A stretch of 64,000 bases of DNA from Streptomyces acidiscabies (GCF_020010905.1 NZ_JAGJBY010000001.1:5476001-5540000), one strand, 5' to 3'. Shown: positions 50,341 to 59,650, numbered from the stretch's first letter. Made by a program: numbers and translations. The notes: a model not told the origin generated them from the letters alone.

Positions 50341-51177
50341 ATGTCAGAGTCCCCGTACCGGTACGACGACGGCACGTACTTCGATCCGTACCACCCGTCC
50401 TACGACCCTTACGGCCACGGTGACGTCACCGACGCCGCGCCCGCGCCCAGGCGCAGCCGTCGGCCTCTCGCCGTCGCCGCGGCTCTTCTCGCGCTCGTCC
50501 TCCTTCCCGTCGCTGTCGACCGCGCCGTGGCCGCACGCATCGAGTCGCGCACCGCCAAGGCGTTCCAGGAGGGTATGGACACACCTCTGCCCCCGCAGGT
50601 CCACGTCCGCGGCTTCCCGGTGCTGACCCAGGCCGCGTCCGGCATCCTGAACCACGTCGACATCACCGCCCGGGACATACCTGCCGACGGTGACACGAGG
50701 CCCCTCCCGGTGAGTGAACTCTCGCTCCGGCTCGAAGGGTTGACGAAGTCCGACGACGACAGCGAGGCGCGCGCCCGCAACGCCGAGGCGACCGCCTTCC
50801 TGTCGTACCGGGATCTGTCGAACGCCCTGGGCCTGGAGATCTCGCAGGGAAGCCGTCCCGGTCAGGTGAGCGCGGTGGTGCTCCTGCCCTTCGGCAGGCA
50901 GGCCACCGTGACGACCAGTGTCGCCGCGCTCTCCGGGAACCGGATCGCCTTCAGGGATTTCGCCGTTACGGGCGGCGTAGTGCCCGGTGACGGCGGCCGA
51001 CTCCTCGGCAAGCTCTTCGCGCAGCCGATCCAGCTGCGGAACATCCCCGACGGTCTGCGGCTGCGCTCGGTCACCAGCACGGACGGCGGACTCACCGTCC
51101 GTTTCTCGGGCAGTTCGGTCACTTTCCGGCCCGATGACGGCGCTTCGTCCTCCGTGATCGTGAGCGGGAACGCGTGA
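50341..51177 (+). CDS. DUF2993 (LmeA-like) membrane-anchored lipid-binding protein
   Basis: 278 residues. A cytoplasmic start rich in Tyr/Asp is followed by one transmembrane helix (LAVAAALLALVLLPVAVDRAV, about residues 41-61) and a DUF2993 domain: VHVRGFPVLTQAASGILNHV then DITARDIPAD, and LLGKLFAQPIQLRNIPDGLR. In mycobacteria the LmeA member binds phosphoinositides and takes part in lipoglycan synthesis; whether this protein does so is unknown. It ends 8 bp from the convergent TetR gene at 51185. Start ATG 50341 follows GGAAGAG. Confidence 0.87.
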   Translation: MSESPYRYDDGTYFDPYHPSYDPYGHGDVTDAAPAPRRSRRPLAVAAALLALVLLPVAVDRAVAARIESRTAKAFQEGMDTPLPPQVHVRGFPVLTQAASGILNHVDITARDIPADGDTRPLPVSELSLRLEGLTKSDDDSEARARNAEATAFLSYRDLSNALGLEISQGSRPGQVSAVVLLPFGRQATVTTSVAALSGNRIAFRDFAVTGGVVPGDGGRLLGKLFAQPIQLRNIPDGLRLRSVTSTDGGLTVRFSGSSVTFRPDDGASSSVIVSGNA

Positions 51178-51184
51178 CGCGCCG

Positions 51185-51820
51185 TCAGCCCAGTTCGGGC
51201 AGGGGGCGCCGGGCGACCTCCCGGGCGTCGTCCGGGGGGACGCCCAGCATGAGCAGGACCATTTCGGCCAGATCCGAGGCGGACTCGTCGGCGTCGAGAT
51301 CCGGGCGGGCGAACCGCAGCTCCAGGAGGGACAGCAGGGTCCCGCCCACGGCGGCCAGGGCGACGGCCGGTTCGACGGCGGTGAAGCGGCCGGAGGCGAT
51401 GCCGACGTGGAGGTCGCGCAGCGCCCGCCTGCTCAGGCCGTTGTCGGAGTGGAGACGGCCGAGGCCGCGGTGGCGCAGCACTCGGACGAGCTCCGTGTGG
51501 GAGTCGGCCATGCGGGCACTGAGCCGAAAGCCCGCGGCGACGAGTTCCGCCGGGTCGTCGATCCCCGTCAGATGCTCGTCGAAGGCTTGGCCGAACTCCT
51601 CCAGGGCGTCCACGACCGCTGCCTCGAACAGGTCCGCCTTGGACTCGAAGTGGTTGTAGAAGGAGCCGAAGCCGACATCCGCACGCTCGGCGATCGCCTG
51701 GATGCTGGCGCTGGTGTCCCCTGTCTCGGCGAGGATCTGGCGGGCGGCGCGGACGAGTGCCTTGCGGGTCTCGGCGCGGCGTCGCTCGAACCGGTTGTCG
51801 AACCGGGCTGACGTGGGCAT
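51185..51820 (-). CDS. TetR-family repressor of the aromatic-cleavage operon
   Basis: 211 residues from ATG 51820. Helix-turn-helix: KALVRAARQILAETGDTSAS then IQAIAERADVGFGSFYNHFE. It diverges from the dioxygenase operon at 51957. The shared promoter holds TTGATGATTTCATCAA and a weaker copy; the identical design occurs before the MFS gene at 57711. This makes it the likely regulator of both transcription units, probably relieved by the pathway substrate or a ring-cleavage intermediate. Regulation is inferred from site recurrence. Confidence 0.9.
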   Translation of the reverse strand: MPTSARFDNRFERRRAETRKALVRAARQILAETGDTSASIQAIAERADVGFGSFYNHFESKADLFEAAVVDALEEFGQAFDEHLTGIDDPAELVAAGFRLSARMADSHTELVRVLRHRGLGRLHSDNGLSRRALRDLHVGIASGRFTAVEPAVALAAVGGTLLSLLELRFARPDLDADESASDLAEMVLLMLGVPPDDAREVARRPLPELG

Positions 51821-51859
51821 GGGGCAGAGTCTAACCGGGTGATCCCGGTGATCACAGTT

Positions 51860-51930
51860 TTGATGATTTCGTCAGTTTCGCTTCGAGCGTCTATTGACGA
51901 CTCATCTCTCAGAATTGATGATTTCATCAA
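51860..51930. promoter_or_regulatory. Two TTGATGA-type operators before the dioxygenase operon
   Basis: 51915-51930 is a perfect palindrome TTGATGATTTCATCAA (7+2+7). 51860-51875 reads TTGATGATTTCGTCAG, two mismatches in the right arm. They flank the start region of the TetR gene and of the operon. Confidence 0.8.
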
Positions 51931-51956
51931 CATGGCGATGTCGCCAGGAGGGCACC

Positions 51957-53102
51957 ATGTCTGAACCACGCGTAGGCGCAGCCGCCGTCGCGACACCTCA
52001 TCAGGACCTGCACAGCGAACAGGGCGCCCTGCGCGGCGAGCACCCCGGCCGGTCCAGGAACCCCGTGATCAAGGTCACCGACCTGGCCTGGCTGGAGTTC
52101 GAGAAGCCCGATCTGGACCGGGCGGAGGTCTTCGCCCGTGACTTCGGCTTCGGCATCGCCGCCCGCACGGAGCGGGAGCTGTGGCTGCGGGCCACTTTCG
52201 CCGGCCCGCCGTGCATGGTGATCCGGCGCGGCCGTACGTCCCGTTTCATCGGCCCGGCGTTCCGGGCGGCCGGGCGGGCCGACCTGGACCGGCTGGCGCG
52301 GGCGACCGGAGCGGCCGTGCGGGAGGCGGACGTACCCGGCGGCGGCAGGGTGGTCGACCTCCTCGACCCCTCGGGCATCCCGGTACGGGTCGTGCACTGT
52401 GCCGAGCAACTGCCCGAACTGCCGGGCCAGCAGCCTGTGCTGCTCAACTTCGGCACCGATCACCGCCGCACGAACGCCCCGCAGCGTCCGCCGCGCGAGC
52501 CGTCCCGGATCCAGCGGCTGGGCCATCTGGTGCTGGAGACCAGGGTGTTCGCCCGCGCCCTGGACTGGTACCTGGACACCCTCGGGATGATCGTGTCCGA
52601 CTTCCTCTTCCTGGACGGGCAGCGCGGGCGGGGCCCTGCGATGGCGTTCATCCGCTGCGACCGGGGCAGCGTGCCCGCCGACCACCACACGCTCGCGATG
52701 CACCTGGGACCGGGAACGGGCTACGTCCACTCCGCCTACCAGGTCACGGACCTGGACTCGATCGCGGCCGGCGGCGAGTACCTGGGCGAGCGCGGCTACC
52801 GGCGCAGCTGGGGCATCGGCCGGCACATCCAGGGCAGCCAGCTCTTCGACTACTGGCGCGATCCCGACCACTTCATGCTGGAGCACTTCGCCGACGGCGA
52901 CCTGTTCTCCTGCGACGTCGAACCCGGCTGGGCCCCCATGTCCACGAGCGGCCTCGCCCAGTGGGGGCCGCCCGCCACCCGTGACTTCCTCGGCGCCTTT
53001 CCGTCGCCCGCCAAGCTGCGCGAGGTGTGGCACGCCGTGCGCGACGACAACGAACTCGACCCCGCCCGCCTGCTGGGCCTTCTGAAAGCCGTGAACTCAT
53101 GA
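51957..53102 (+). CDS. VOC-family extradiol ring-cleavage dioxygenase
   Basis: 381 residues from ATG 51957. Two vicinal-oxygen-chelate modules; the C-terminal one carries the iron ligands His190 (LGHLVLETRV), His258 (YVHSAYQVTD) and Glu309 (FMLEHFADGD), the 2-His-1-carboxylate set of type I extradiol dioxygenases such as BphC. The N-terminal extension (about 35 residues) is variable sequence. It would cleave a catecholic ring next to its hydroxyl groups with O2 and Fe(II). It overlaps the next gene by ATGA and begins an operon with an FAH-type hydrolase and a flavin hydroxylase. Confidence 0.87.
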   Translation: MSEPRVGAAAVATPHQDLHSEQGALRGEHPGRSRNPVIKVTDLAWLEFEKPDLDRAEVFARDFGFGIAARTERELWLRATFAGPPCMVIRRGRTSRFIGPAFRAAGRADLDRLARATGAAVREADVPGGGRVVDLLDPSGIPVRVVHCAEQLPELPGQQPVLLNFGTDHRRTNAPQRPPREPSRIQRLGHLVLETRVFARALDWYLDTLGMIVSDFLFLDGQRGRGPAMAFIRCDRGSVPADHHTLAMHLGPGTGYVHSAYQVTDLDSIAAGGEYLGERGYRRSWGIGRHIQGSQLFDYWRDPDHFMLEHFADGDLFSCDVEPGWAPMSTSGLAQWGPPATRDFLGAFPSPAKLREVWHAVRDDNELDPARLLGLLKAVNS

Positions 53103-54049
53103 GCACCAACGTCCTGCGCACCGCCGACGGCTGGTGGGTCGTCCTCGGCGACCGGGCCGTCCCGGTCGACACCAAGGCCGTGACCACCGCCGAACTGCTG
53201 GCCGACCGGCCGGCCGTCCGCGAGGCCGCCGCCTCCGGCGAACCGGGCACACCCGTCGCCGACCTGGTGGCGCTCTCGCCGGTCACCACCCCCTGCCGGG
53301 TGGTCGCCCAGATGGTCAACTACCGCAGCCACGCCCGCGATTCGGGCTTCAAGGGCGACATCCCGCCCGCGTTCTTCCGCAAGGCGTCCGGCTCGGTCAG
53401 CGGCCCGGGCGACGCCGTCGTCCGCCCCGCGCATGTGAAGTTCCTCGACTACGAGATCGAGTTGGGCCTCGTCATGGGCGCGCCGCTGCCCGTCGGTACC
53501 GTCGTCGAGGAGCGGGACCTGCCGTCGTACGTCGCCGGTCTGGTGATCACCAACGACGTCAGCGCCCGTGAGGTGCAGCTGACCAAGACGCAGTTCTACG
53601 AGAGCAAGTCGTACCCCACCTTCACTCCGACCGGTCCGTACCTCACCCTGCTGGAGCCGGAGGACTTCGCTCATCTCCTGGACCTGCGGCTGAAGTTGAG
53701 CGTCAACGGCGAGCTGCGCCAGGACCGCACCCTCGCCGACATGATCGTCCGCCCGGCACAGGCGCTGACCCTGCTGGCCCGCTTCCAGACCCTGGACGCC
53801 GGCGACCTGCTGCTCACCGGAACTCCCGGCGGTACGGCCCTGAAGGCGCCGCCGAAGGCCGTCGAGAAGCTCGGCGCGCTGCTGCCGCCCGCCGTGAAGT
53901 GGAAGGCGTTCTTCAGGACCCAGGCGAAGAACCCGCGCTACCTGCACTCCGGCGACGTGATCACGGCGACGATCGCGACCCCGGACGGCCGGATCGACCT
54001 GGGCGAGCAGCGCACGCCCGTGGCCGACGCGAACCGAGAGCGGAAGTGA
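53099..54049 (+). CDS. Fumarylacetoacetate hydrolase (FAH) family enzyme
   Basis: 316 residues, start ATG 53099 overlapping the upstream stop as ATGA. The FAH fold with metal-binding acids is seen in VKFLDYEIELGLVMGAPLPV and VAGLVITNDVSAREVQLTKT, plus SYPTFTPTGPYL and LLLTGTPGGTALKAP. FAH-family enzymes hydrolyse C-C bonds of acylpyruvates/fumarylacetoacetate or isomerise/decarboxylate ring-cleavage products. Following a dioxygenase and preceding an acetoacetate-CoA ligase, a C-C hydrolase releasing acetoacetate is attractive, but hydratase or isomerase activity is also possible. Confidence 0.88.
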   Translation: MSTNVLRTADGWWVVLGDRAVPVDTKAVTTAELLADRPAVREAAASGEPGTPVADLVALSPVTTPCRVVAQMVNYRSHARDSGFKGDIPPAFFRKASGSVSGPGDAVVRPAHVKFLDYEIELGLVMGAPLPVGTVVEERDLPSYVAGLVITNDVSAREVQLTKTQFYESKSYPTFTPTGPYLTLLEPEDFAHLLDLRLKLSVNGELRQDRTLADMIVRPAQALTLLARFQTLDAGDLLLTGTPGGTALKAPPKAVEKLGALLPPAVKWKAFFRTQAKNPRYLHSGDVITATIATPDGRIDLGEQRTPVADANRERK

Positions 54050-55617
54050 GCCGCACCGTGACCGCCGAATCCCACCCGGCCCACGTACCCGTCGTGATCG
54101 TCGGCGCCGGGCCGGTGGGCGTCACCGCCGCCCTGCTGCTGGCCCGGCGCGGGGTGCGGACCCTCGTCCTCGAACGCCACCACGACGTCTACCCCCTGCC
54201 CCGGGCCGTCGCCACCGACGACGAGGTCCGCCGCATCCTCCAGGCCGCCGGTGTCGCCGACGAGTTCGCCGCCGTCACCCGTCCGGCACGCGGCCTCAGG
54301 CTGCTGGACGCCCGGCACCGGGTGATCGCCGAGTTCCCGCGCTCCGCCCAGGGACACCACGGCTACCCGCAGACCAGCATGTTCGACCAGCCCGAACTGG
54401 AACGGCTGCTGCGTGCGGCCCTGGCCCGCCACCCGGAGTGCGAGCTGCGCGGCGGAGCCGAGGTGACGCACGTCGAGCAGCCCGGCACAGGACCGGTCCG
54501 GGTCGCCTACCGCGACACCGACGGCGAACACACGCTGCTCGCGGACGCCGTCCTCGGCTGCGACGGTGCGGGCAGCCTCACCCGTGACGCCATCGGCGCC
54601 TCCTGGCAGGACATGCGGTTCGAGGAGCACTGGACCGTCATCGACGTGACGACGAAAGCCGCCGTCCGCTCCTGGGAAGGCGTCGACCAGGTCTGCGACG
54701 CCCACCGCCCGGCCACCTTCATGCGGATCGGCGAGGACCGCTACCGCTGGGAGTTCCGGCTGGAGGAAGGCGAGACCCTCGACGACGCGCTCCTGCGCGA
54801 ACTGCTGCTGCCGTGGGTGGACGTCTCCCGCGCCGACGACTTCCGGATCGTCCGGCAGGCCCAGTACACCTTCCGGGCCCGCGTCGCCGACCGCTGGCGC
54901 CGAGGCCGTGTCCTCCTCCTCGGCGACGCCGCACACCTCACCCCGCCGTTCGTCGGACAGGGGCTGGCCTCGGGACTGCGGGACGCCTGCAACCTGAGCT
55001 GGAAACTCGCCCGCGTCCTGCGGCAGGGTGGCGACGAACGCCTGCTGGACACCTACGAGCAGGAACGGAAACCGCACGTCCGGCACGTGATCCACCTCGC
55101 GGTCGCCGCCGGCTGGGCCATGACCGGCGGCCACGGCCGCGCCGCCGCCCTGCGCCGCAGGGCCGTCGCCGCGGTCTGCCGCGTCCCGGGTGTGGCGGAC
55201 CGGGCCAGCCAGGATCTCGGCCGCCCGCTGCGCCCCGGCCCCCTCGTACGAAGCGGCCGGCTCGGCGGCACCCACTGCCCGCAGCCGCCGGTGACGGCCG
55301 CGCAACGCTTCGACGACCTCCTCGGCGAATCCTTCGCCCTGGTGACAGCGGTCCCCGTGCCACCGGGTCTGCGCGCGCTCACCGACGCCCTGGGAGCGCG
55401 GGTCGTCGACGTCCACGGCGCGGGCGACGACGGAACCCTCGCCGCCTGGCTGCGGGCGGGCCGCGCCGACGCCGTGCTGCTGCGCCCCGACCGCGTCGTC
55501 CTGGACGTCGTCCCGGCCGGGGCCGTCACCTTCACCGCGACCGCCGCCTGGGCGCCGCTGCTCTGCACCACCCGCATGCCCGCCGAACTCCCCCCGCCGA
55601 GGAGAGCCGCCTCATGA
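54046..55617 (+). CDS. FAD-dependent aromatic hydroxylase (MhpA-like)
   Basis: 523 residues. GTG 54046 overlaps the upstream stop (GTGA); GTG 54058 is an alternative. Class A flavoprotein monooxygenase: VVIVGAGPVGVTAALLLARR (FAD dinucleotide motif near residue 16), GCDGAGSLTRDAIGAS (DG motif) and VLLLGDAAHLTPPFVGQGLA (GD motif near residue 290). A thioredoxin-like C-terminal tail is present, as in 3-(3-hydroxyphenyl)propionate hydroxylase. It would add a hydroxyl to a phenolic substrate to create the catechol for the dioxygenase. Identity of the phenol is unknown. Confidence 0.88.
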   Translation: MSRTVTAESHPAHVPVVIVGAGPVGVTAALLLARRGVRTLVLERHHDVYPLPRAVATDDEVRRILQAAGVADEFAAVTRPARGLRLLDARHRVIAEFPRSAQGHHGYPQTSMFDQPELERLLRAALARHPECELRGGAEVTHVEQPGTGPVRVAYRDTDGEHTLLADAVLGCDGAGSLTRDAIGASWQDMRFEEHWTVIDVTTKAAVRSWEGVDQVCDAHRPATFMRIGEDRYRWEFRLEEGETLDDALLRELLLPWVDVSRADDFRIVRQAQYTFRARVADRWRRGRVLLLGDAAHLTPPFVGQGLASGLRDACNLSWKLARVLRQGGDERLLDTYEQERKPHVRHVIHLAVAAGWAMTGGHGRAAALRRRAVAAVCRVPGVADRASQDLGRPLRPGPLVRSGRLGGTHCPQPPVTAAQRFDDLLGESFALVTAVPVPPGLRALTDALGARVVDVHGAGDDGTLAAWLRAGRADAVLLRPDRVVLDVVPAGAVTFTATAAWAPLLCTTRMPAELPPPRRAAS

Positions 55618-57590
55618 CCACGCCGTACGCCGGCCCGTTCTGGACGCCGGACCCGCAAGCCGCCGAGCACAGCCGGATCGCGGACTTCGCCCGCCGCAGC
55701 GCAGTGGACCCGGCCGACTACGCCGCCCTGCACCGCTGGTCGGTCACCGACCTGGAGGGTTTCTGGGGCGCGGTGTGGGAGTACTTCGCCGTCGACGCGG
55801 ACACCCCCTACGAGCGGGTCCTGGCCGAGGAGACCATGCCCGGGGCCCGCTGGTTCTCCGGAGCCACCCTCAACTACGCCCACCACGCCCTGCGCGACCT
55901 CGCCGACGACGCCCCGGCGATCATCGCCCTCGACGAGACCGGCTTCGGCTACACGGTGACCGGCGGGCGGCTGCGCTCCCAGGTCGCGTCCGTCGCCGCC
56001 ACCCTGCGCGACCTCGGGGTGGGACAGGGCGACCGCGTCGTCGGCTACCTGCCCAACACCCCGCACGCCGTGATCGCGTTCCTGGCCGCCGCGAGCCTGG
56101 GAGCCGTGTGGTCGGTGTGCGGGCAGGACTACGCCCCCGGGGCCGCCGCCGACCGCTTCGGCCAGCTGGAGCCGACCGTCCTGATCGCCGCCGACGGCTA
56201 CCTCTTCAACGGCGCGACCCACGACCGCCGCGAGGCCACCCTCGACCTCGCCCGCGCGCTGCCGACGCTGAAGGCGATCGTGCTGGTCGACCACCTCGGC
56301 CTGCACGGCCTGTCGTCGGCGTATCCGGCACTGGTCCTGCCGTGGGACGACGCCGCCACCCGCACCGAGGAACTCGCCTGTGTACCGGTTTCGTTCGACC
56401 ATCCGCTGTGGGTCGTGTTCTCCTCCGGCACCACCGGCCTGCCCAAGGGCATCGTCCATGGCCACGGCGGCGTGGTGCTGGAGCACCTGAAAACCCTGGG
56501 GCTGCACTCGGACTTGGGCCCCGGCGACCGTCTGCTCTGGTACACGACCACCCACTGGATGATGTGGAACCTCGTCGTCTCCTCCCTCCTGACGGGCGCG
56601 GCGGTCTGCACCTACGACGGCAGCCCGGCCCCGCTCACCCGGCCGGACGTCCTCTGGGAGCTGGCGGCCCGCCACGGCGTCACCCTCTTCGGCACCAGTC
56701 CTCAGTACCTGCTGGGCATGGCCGAGTTCGGCATCGACCCGTCCGTCCACGACCTGTCGGCGATCCGTGCCATCGGCTGCACCGGCTCCGCCCTGCCGGC
56801 CTCCGCCCACCCCTGGGTGCGGGACCACATCGGCGAACGGGTCCAGCTCGTGTCCATCAGCGGCGGCACGGACGTCGTCTCCGGGTTCGCCGGCGGCGCC
56901 CCCACCCTGCCGGTGTGGGCGGGCGAACTGTCCGCGCCCGCCCTGGGGGTCGCCCTCGCCGCGTACGACGAGGACGGCACGCCCGTGGTGGACCGCGTCG
57001 GCGAGCTGGTGGTCACCCGGCCGATGCCGTCGATGCCGCTGCGCCTCTGGAACGACCCCGACGGCACCCGCTACCGCGACGCCTACTTCTCGGCCTACGA
57101 GGGTGTGTGGCGGCACGGCGACTGGATCACGGTCACGGGGCATGGCTCGGTGATCGTGCACGGCCGCTCCGACTCCACCCTCAACCGCAACGGTGTACGC
57201 CTGGGCGGCGCCGACATCCACGACGTCGTCGAGCGGCTGCCGGAGATCACGGAAGCCCTGGTCATCGGCGCGGAGCAGCCCGACGGCGGCTACTGGATGC
57301 CCCTGTTCGTGGTCCTCGCGCCCGGTGCCGCACTGGACGACGCCCTGTGCGACCGCATCCGCGAGGCGATCCGCACCGGAGCCTCACCCCGCCACGTCCC
57401 CGACGAGATCATCGAGGTGCCGGCGATCCCGCACACCCGCACCGGCAAGAAGCTGGAGGTGCCGGTCAAACGCCTGCTCCAGGGCGCTCCCGCCGAACAG
57501 GTCGTCAACCCGGCCACCGTGGACGACCCCGAGCTGATCGGTCTCTACGTCCGGCTGGGGGCCGACTACCGCGACCGGCAGCGCTGCTGA
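55614..57590 (+). CDS. Acetoacetate-CoA ligase
   Basis: 658 residues, start ATG 55614 overlapping the previous stop as ATGA. AMP-forming ligase: P-loop VVFSSGTTGLPKGIVHGHGG near residue 269, LWYTTTHWMMWNLVVSSLLT, SISGGTDVVSGFAGG and the C-terminal catalytic Lys612 in HTRTGKKLEVPVKR. The order, length and the HWMMWN block match acetoacetyl-CoA synthetase rather than acetyl-CoA synthetase. It forms acetoacetyl-CoA from acetoacetate, ATP and CoA, feeding thiolysis to acetyl-CoA. Its place at the end of the operon suggests acetoacetate, or a similar ketoacid, is a product of the ring-cleavage pathway. Confidence 0.9.
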   Translation: MTTPYAGPFWTPDPQAAEHSRIADFARRSAVDPADYAALHRWSVTDLEGFWGAVWEYFAVDADTPYERVLAEETMPGARWFSGATLNYAHHALRDLADDAPAIIALDETGFGYTVTGGRLRSQVASVAATLRDLGVGQGDRVVGYLPNTPHAVIAFLAAASLGAVWSVCGQDYAPGAAADRFGQLEPTVLIAADGYLFNGATHDRREATLDLARALPTLKAIVLVDHLGLHGLSSAYPALVLPWDDAATRTEELACVPVSFDHPLWVVFSSGTTGLPKGIVHGHGGVVLEHLKTLGLHSDLGPGDRLLWYTTTHWMMWNLVVSSLLTGAAVCTYDGSPAPLTRPDVLWELAARHGVTLFGTSPQYLLGMAEFGIDPSVHDLSAIRAIGCTGSALPASAHPWVRDHIGERVQLVSISGGTDVVSGFAGGAPTLPVWAGELSAPALGVALAAYDEDGTPVVDRVGELVVTRPMPSMPLRLWNDPDGTRYRDAYFSAYEGVWRHGDWITVTGHGSVIVHGRSDSTLNRNGVRLGGADIHDVVERLPEITEALVIGAEQPDGGYWMPLFVVLAPGAALDDALCDRIREAIRTGASPRHVPDEIIEVPAIPHTRTGKKLEVPVKRLLQGAPAEQVVNPATVDDPELIGLYVRLGADYRDRQRC

Positions 57591-57659
57591 CCACGTCGCC
57601 TTCCGTTTGTGAGATTTGCTCGTGTATGTCCTTCGGGGCAGACTCGCTTGACATCAAAC

Positions 57660-57675
57660 TTGATGATTACATCAA
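57660..57675. promoter_or_regulatory. TTGATGA-type operator before the MFS gene
   Basis: TTGATGATTACATCAA has six perfect bases per arm around ATTA and differs from the site at 51915 only in the centre. CATCAA/TTGATG (57652-57665) overlaps it as a second symmetrical arrangement, and a TTGACA promoter-like hexamer lies at 57648. Confidence 0.8.
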
Positions 57676-57710
57676 ATACAATCGTCCGCCCCAGCACTCC
57701 CCGAGGACCC

Positions 57711-59249
57711 ATGACCACCACCCCCCACACCGAGACAGCGCCATCCGTCGCGACCGGCCCCGCCGGAACCCGCGGCGTGCTGTTCGCCATGTGTCTGTCG
57801 CTCGTCCTGGTCGTCGCGTCCGTCTCGGCGCTCAACCTCGCCCTGCCGGAGCTGGCCATCGACCTGTCGGCCTCCAGCAGCGCCCTGACCTGGACCGCTG
57901 ACGCCTACACCGTGGCTCTGGCCGCACTGGTCCTTCCCCTGGGCGCGATCGGTGACCGCCTCGGCCGCCGCAACGTCCTCGTCGTCGGCACCGTCGTCTT
58001 CGGCGCCGCCTCGCTCGCGGCCTCCTTCGCCGACACCACCAGCACACTCATCGCCTGGCGGGCCGTCATGGGTCTCGGCGCAGCGATGATCATGCCGGGC
58101 ACGCTGTCGACGATCACGGCCGCCTTTCCTCCGGAGCTGCGCGCCAAGGGCGTCGCCACCTGGTCGGGCTTCGCTGCGGCGGGCGCCATCATCGGCATGC
58201 TCGCGGCCGGCGCACTGCTGGAGCAGTTCAGCTGGCGGTCGATCTTCGTCACCAGCGCCGCCGCCTCGCTGGCCGCCGGCCTCGCCGCCGTACTGCTGGC
58301 CCCCAACACCAAGGACGCCCACCCCCACCGGCCCGACGTCGTCGGCGCCGTCAGCACCGCCCTGGCCATCGGCGCCCTCGTGTTCGGGATCATCGAGGGC
58401 AACGAGAAGGGGTGGACGGAACCGGTGGTGATCGGTGCCTTCGCCGTCACCGTCCTGTGCTTCGCGGTCTACGCCTACGTCGGACGGCGCACCGAACATC
58501 CGCTGCTGGACCCGGCGTTGTTCGGCATCCGCGGGTTCCGGGCGGGCGCCATCACGGTCCTCGTGCAGTTCATGGCCGTCTTCGGATTCTTCTTCGTAGG
58601 CCTCCAGTACCTCCAGCTCATCCTGGGCTACAGCCCGCTGAAGGCCGCGCTCGCCCTGCTTCCGGTGGCCCTCGTCGTCATGCCGGTCTCCGCCCTCACC
58701 CCGCGGCTCGTGCACCGGTTCGGCATGAAGGCGACCATGAGCACCGGCCTGTTCCTGCTGGCTGCGGGACTGTTCGTCATCTCCCTCCTCGACGTCGGCT
58801 CGGGCTACCTGCCGTTCCTCGGTGGCCTGGTGGTGGCGGGCCTCGGGATCGGCCTGAGCGGCGCCGTCGGCACCTCGGCCATCACCGGTTCCCTCGGCCA
58901 GGGGCAGCAGGGGGTCGCCTCCGCCATGAACGACACCACACGGGAGGTCGGTTCGGCGGTCGGGATCGCGCTCATGGGTTCGATCTACGGCAGCCACTAC
59001 CGCTCCTCGCTCTCCTCCTCGACCGACGCGCTCCCGCCGGGCGCCGCCGAGTCCGTCCGCCACTCGGCTGCCGCCGGCCTCCACGTCGCGGACCAACTCG
59101 GCGCGCGAGGCGCCGCCCTCGCCGACAGCGTCAGGTCCGCGTTCATGGACGGACTGTCCGCGTCCCTGATCGCGGTGTGCGTCGTCGTCCTCGCGGCGGC
59201 GATCGGAGCCCTGCTGCGGGCACCGAAGACGCCCCCGACGGCGGACTGA
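57711..59249 (+). CDS. MFS transporter, DHA2 family (14 TM drug:H+ antiporter type)
   Basis: 512 residues from ATG 57711 with CGAGGA upstream. Fourteen hydrophobic segments, motif A LGAIGDRLGRRNVLVVG after TM2, WRAVMGLGAAMIMPGTLS typical of motif B-C, and GFAAAGAIIGMLAAGALLEQ (antiporter motif C region). It exports a small molecule, often an aromatic drug, in exchange for protons. It carries the same operator as the dioxygenase operon, so it may expel the pathway substrate or a toxic intermediate. Substrate unknown. Confidence 0.92.
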   Translation: MTTTPHTETAPSVATGPAGTRGVLFAMCLSLVLVVASVSALNLALPELAIDLSASSSALTWTADAYTVALAALVLPLGAIGDRLGRRNVLVVGTVVFGAASLAASFADTTSTLIAWRAVMGLGAAMIMPGTLSTITAAFPPELRAKGVATWSGFAAAGAIIGMLAAGALLEQFSWRSIFVTSAAASLAAGLAAVLLAPNTKDAHPHRPDVVGAVSTALAIGALVFGIIEGNEKGWTEPVVIGAFAVTVLCFAVYAYVGRRTEHPLLDPALFGIRGFRAGAITVLVQFMAVFGFFFVGLQYLQLILGYSPLKAALALLPVALVVMPVSALTPRLVHRFGMKATMSTGLFLLAAGLFVISLLDVGSGYLPFLGGLVVAGLGIGLSGAVGTSAITGSLGQGQQGVASAMNDTTREVGSAVGIALMGSIYGSHYRSSLSSSTDALPPGAAESVRHSAAAGLHVADQLGARGAALADSVRSAFMDGLSASLIAVCVVVLAAAIGALLRAPKTPPTAD

Positions 59250-59309
59250 CCCGCAGGGGCGCACGGCAGACAGACGCCGGCGAGAAGAGCCGGTGTCTCG
59301 TCGCTGGTG

Positions 59310-59650
59310 GAGCCGCGAGCGGCAAGGGCGGGAACTTTGTTCCGCTCGCGTCCCCGACGACCCTGGTCGACACCAGTACCGGTGTCGGCCTGGGAACCTC
59401 CCTATAGTTGCCAGGTGTTCGGACCGGCCGTCTCGGTCGACGTACAGGCGGTCGATCCGAGTGCCGCCACCTGGCTGGAGCTGTGGCCGAGCGGTACGGC
59501 CCAGCCCTCGCCGGGCTCGGCCCTGAACGTCTCCACCGGGCAGAACGCGGACAACTCACAGATCGTCGCGGTCGGCAAGATCGACGCCTTCAACCACGCC
59601 GGCACCAGCGGCCTCAAGATCACGGTGAACGGTTACTTCACCAGCGGGTT
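59310..59650 (+). pseudogene. Secreted repeat-domain protein fragment
   Basis: Two frames form one pattern: NFVPLASPTTLVDTSTGVGLGT, interrupted by a stop, then FGPAVSVDVQAVDPSAATWL, ELWPSGTAQPSPGSALNVST, NADNSQIVAVGKIDAFNHAG and KITVNGYFTSG. Such (L)VDT..., WPSGT and VNGYFT blocks occur in surface or secreted repeat domains of actinomycetes. No signal peptide or complete frame remains. It is an orphan fragment after the MFS gene. Confidence 0.55.

Noticed and set aside
55053..57221. 722-codon minus-strand frame opposite the acetoacetate-CoA ligase
   Set aside because: Antisense shadow in very GC-rich DNA; low-complexity and without a ribosome site.
57672..59264. 530-codon minus-strand frame opposite the MFS gene
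   Set aside because: Asp/Gly/Arg-rich antisense frame of a transporter gene.
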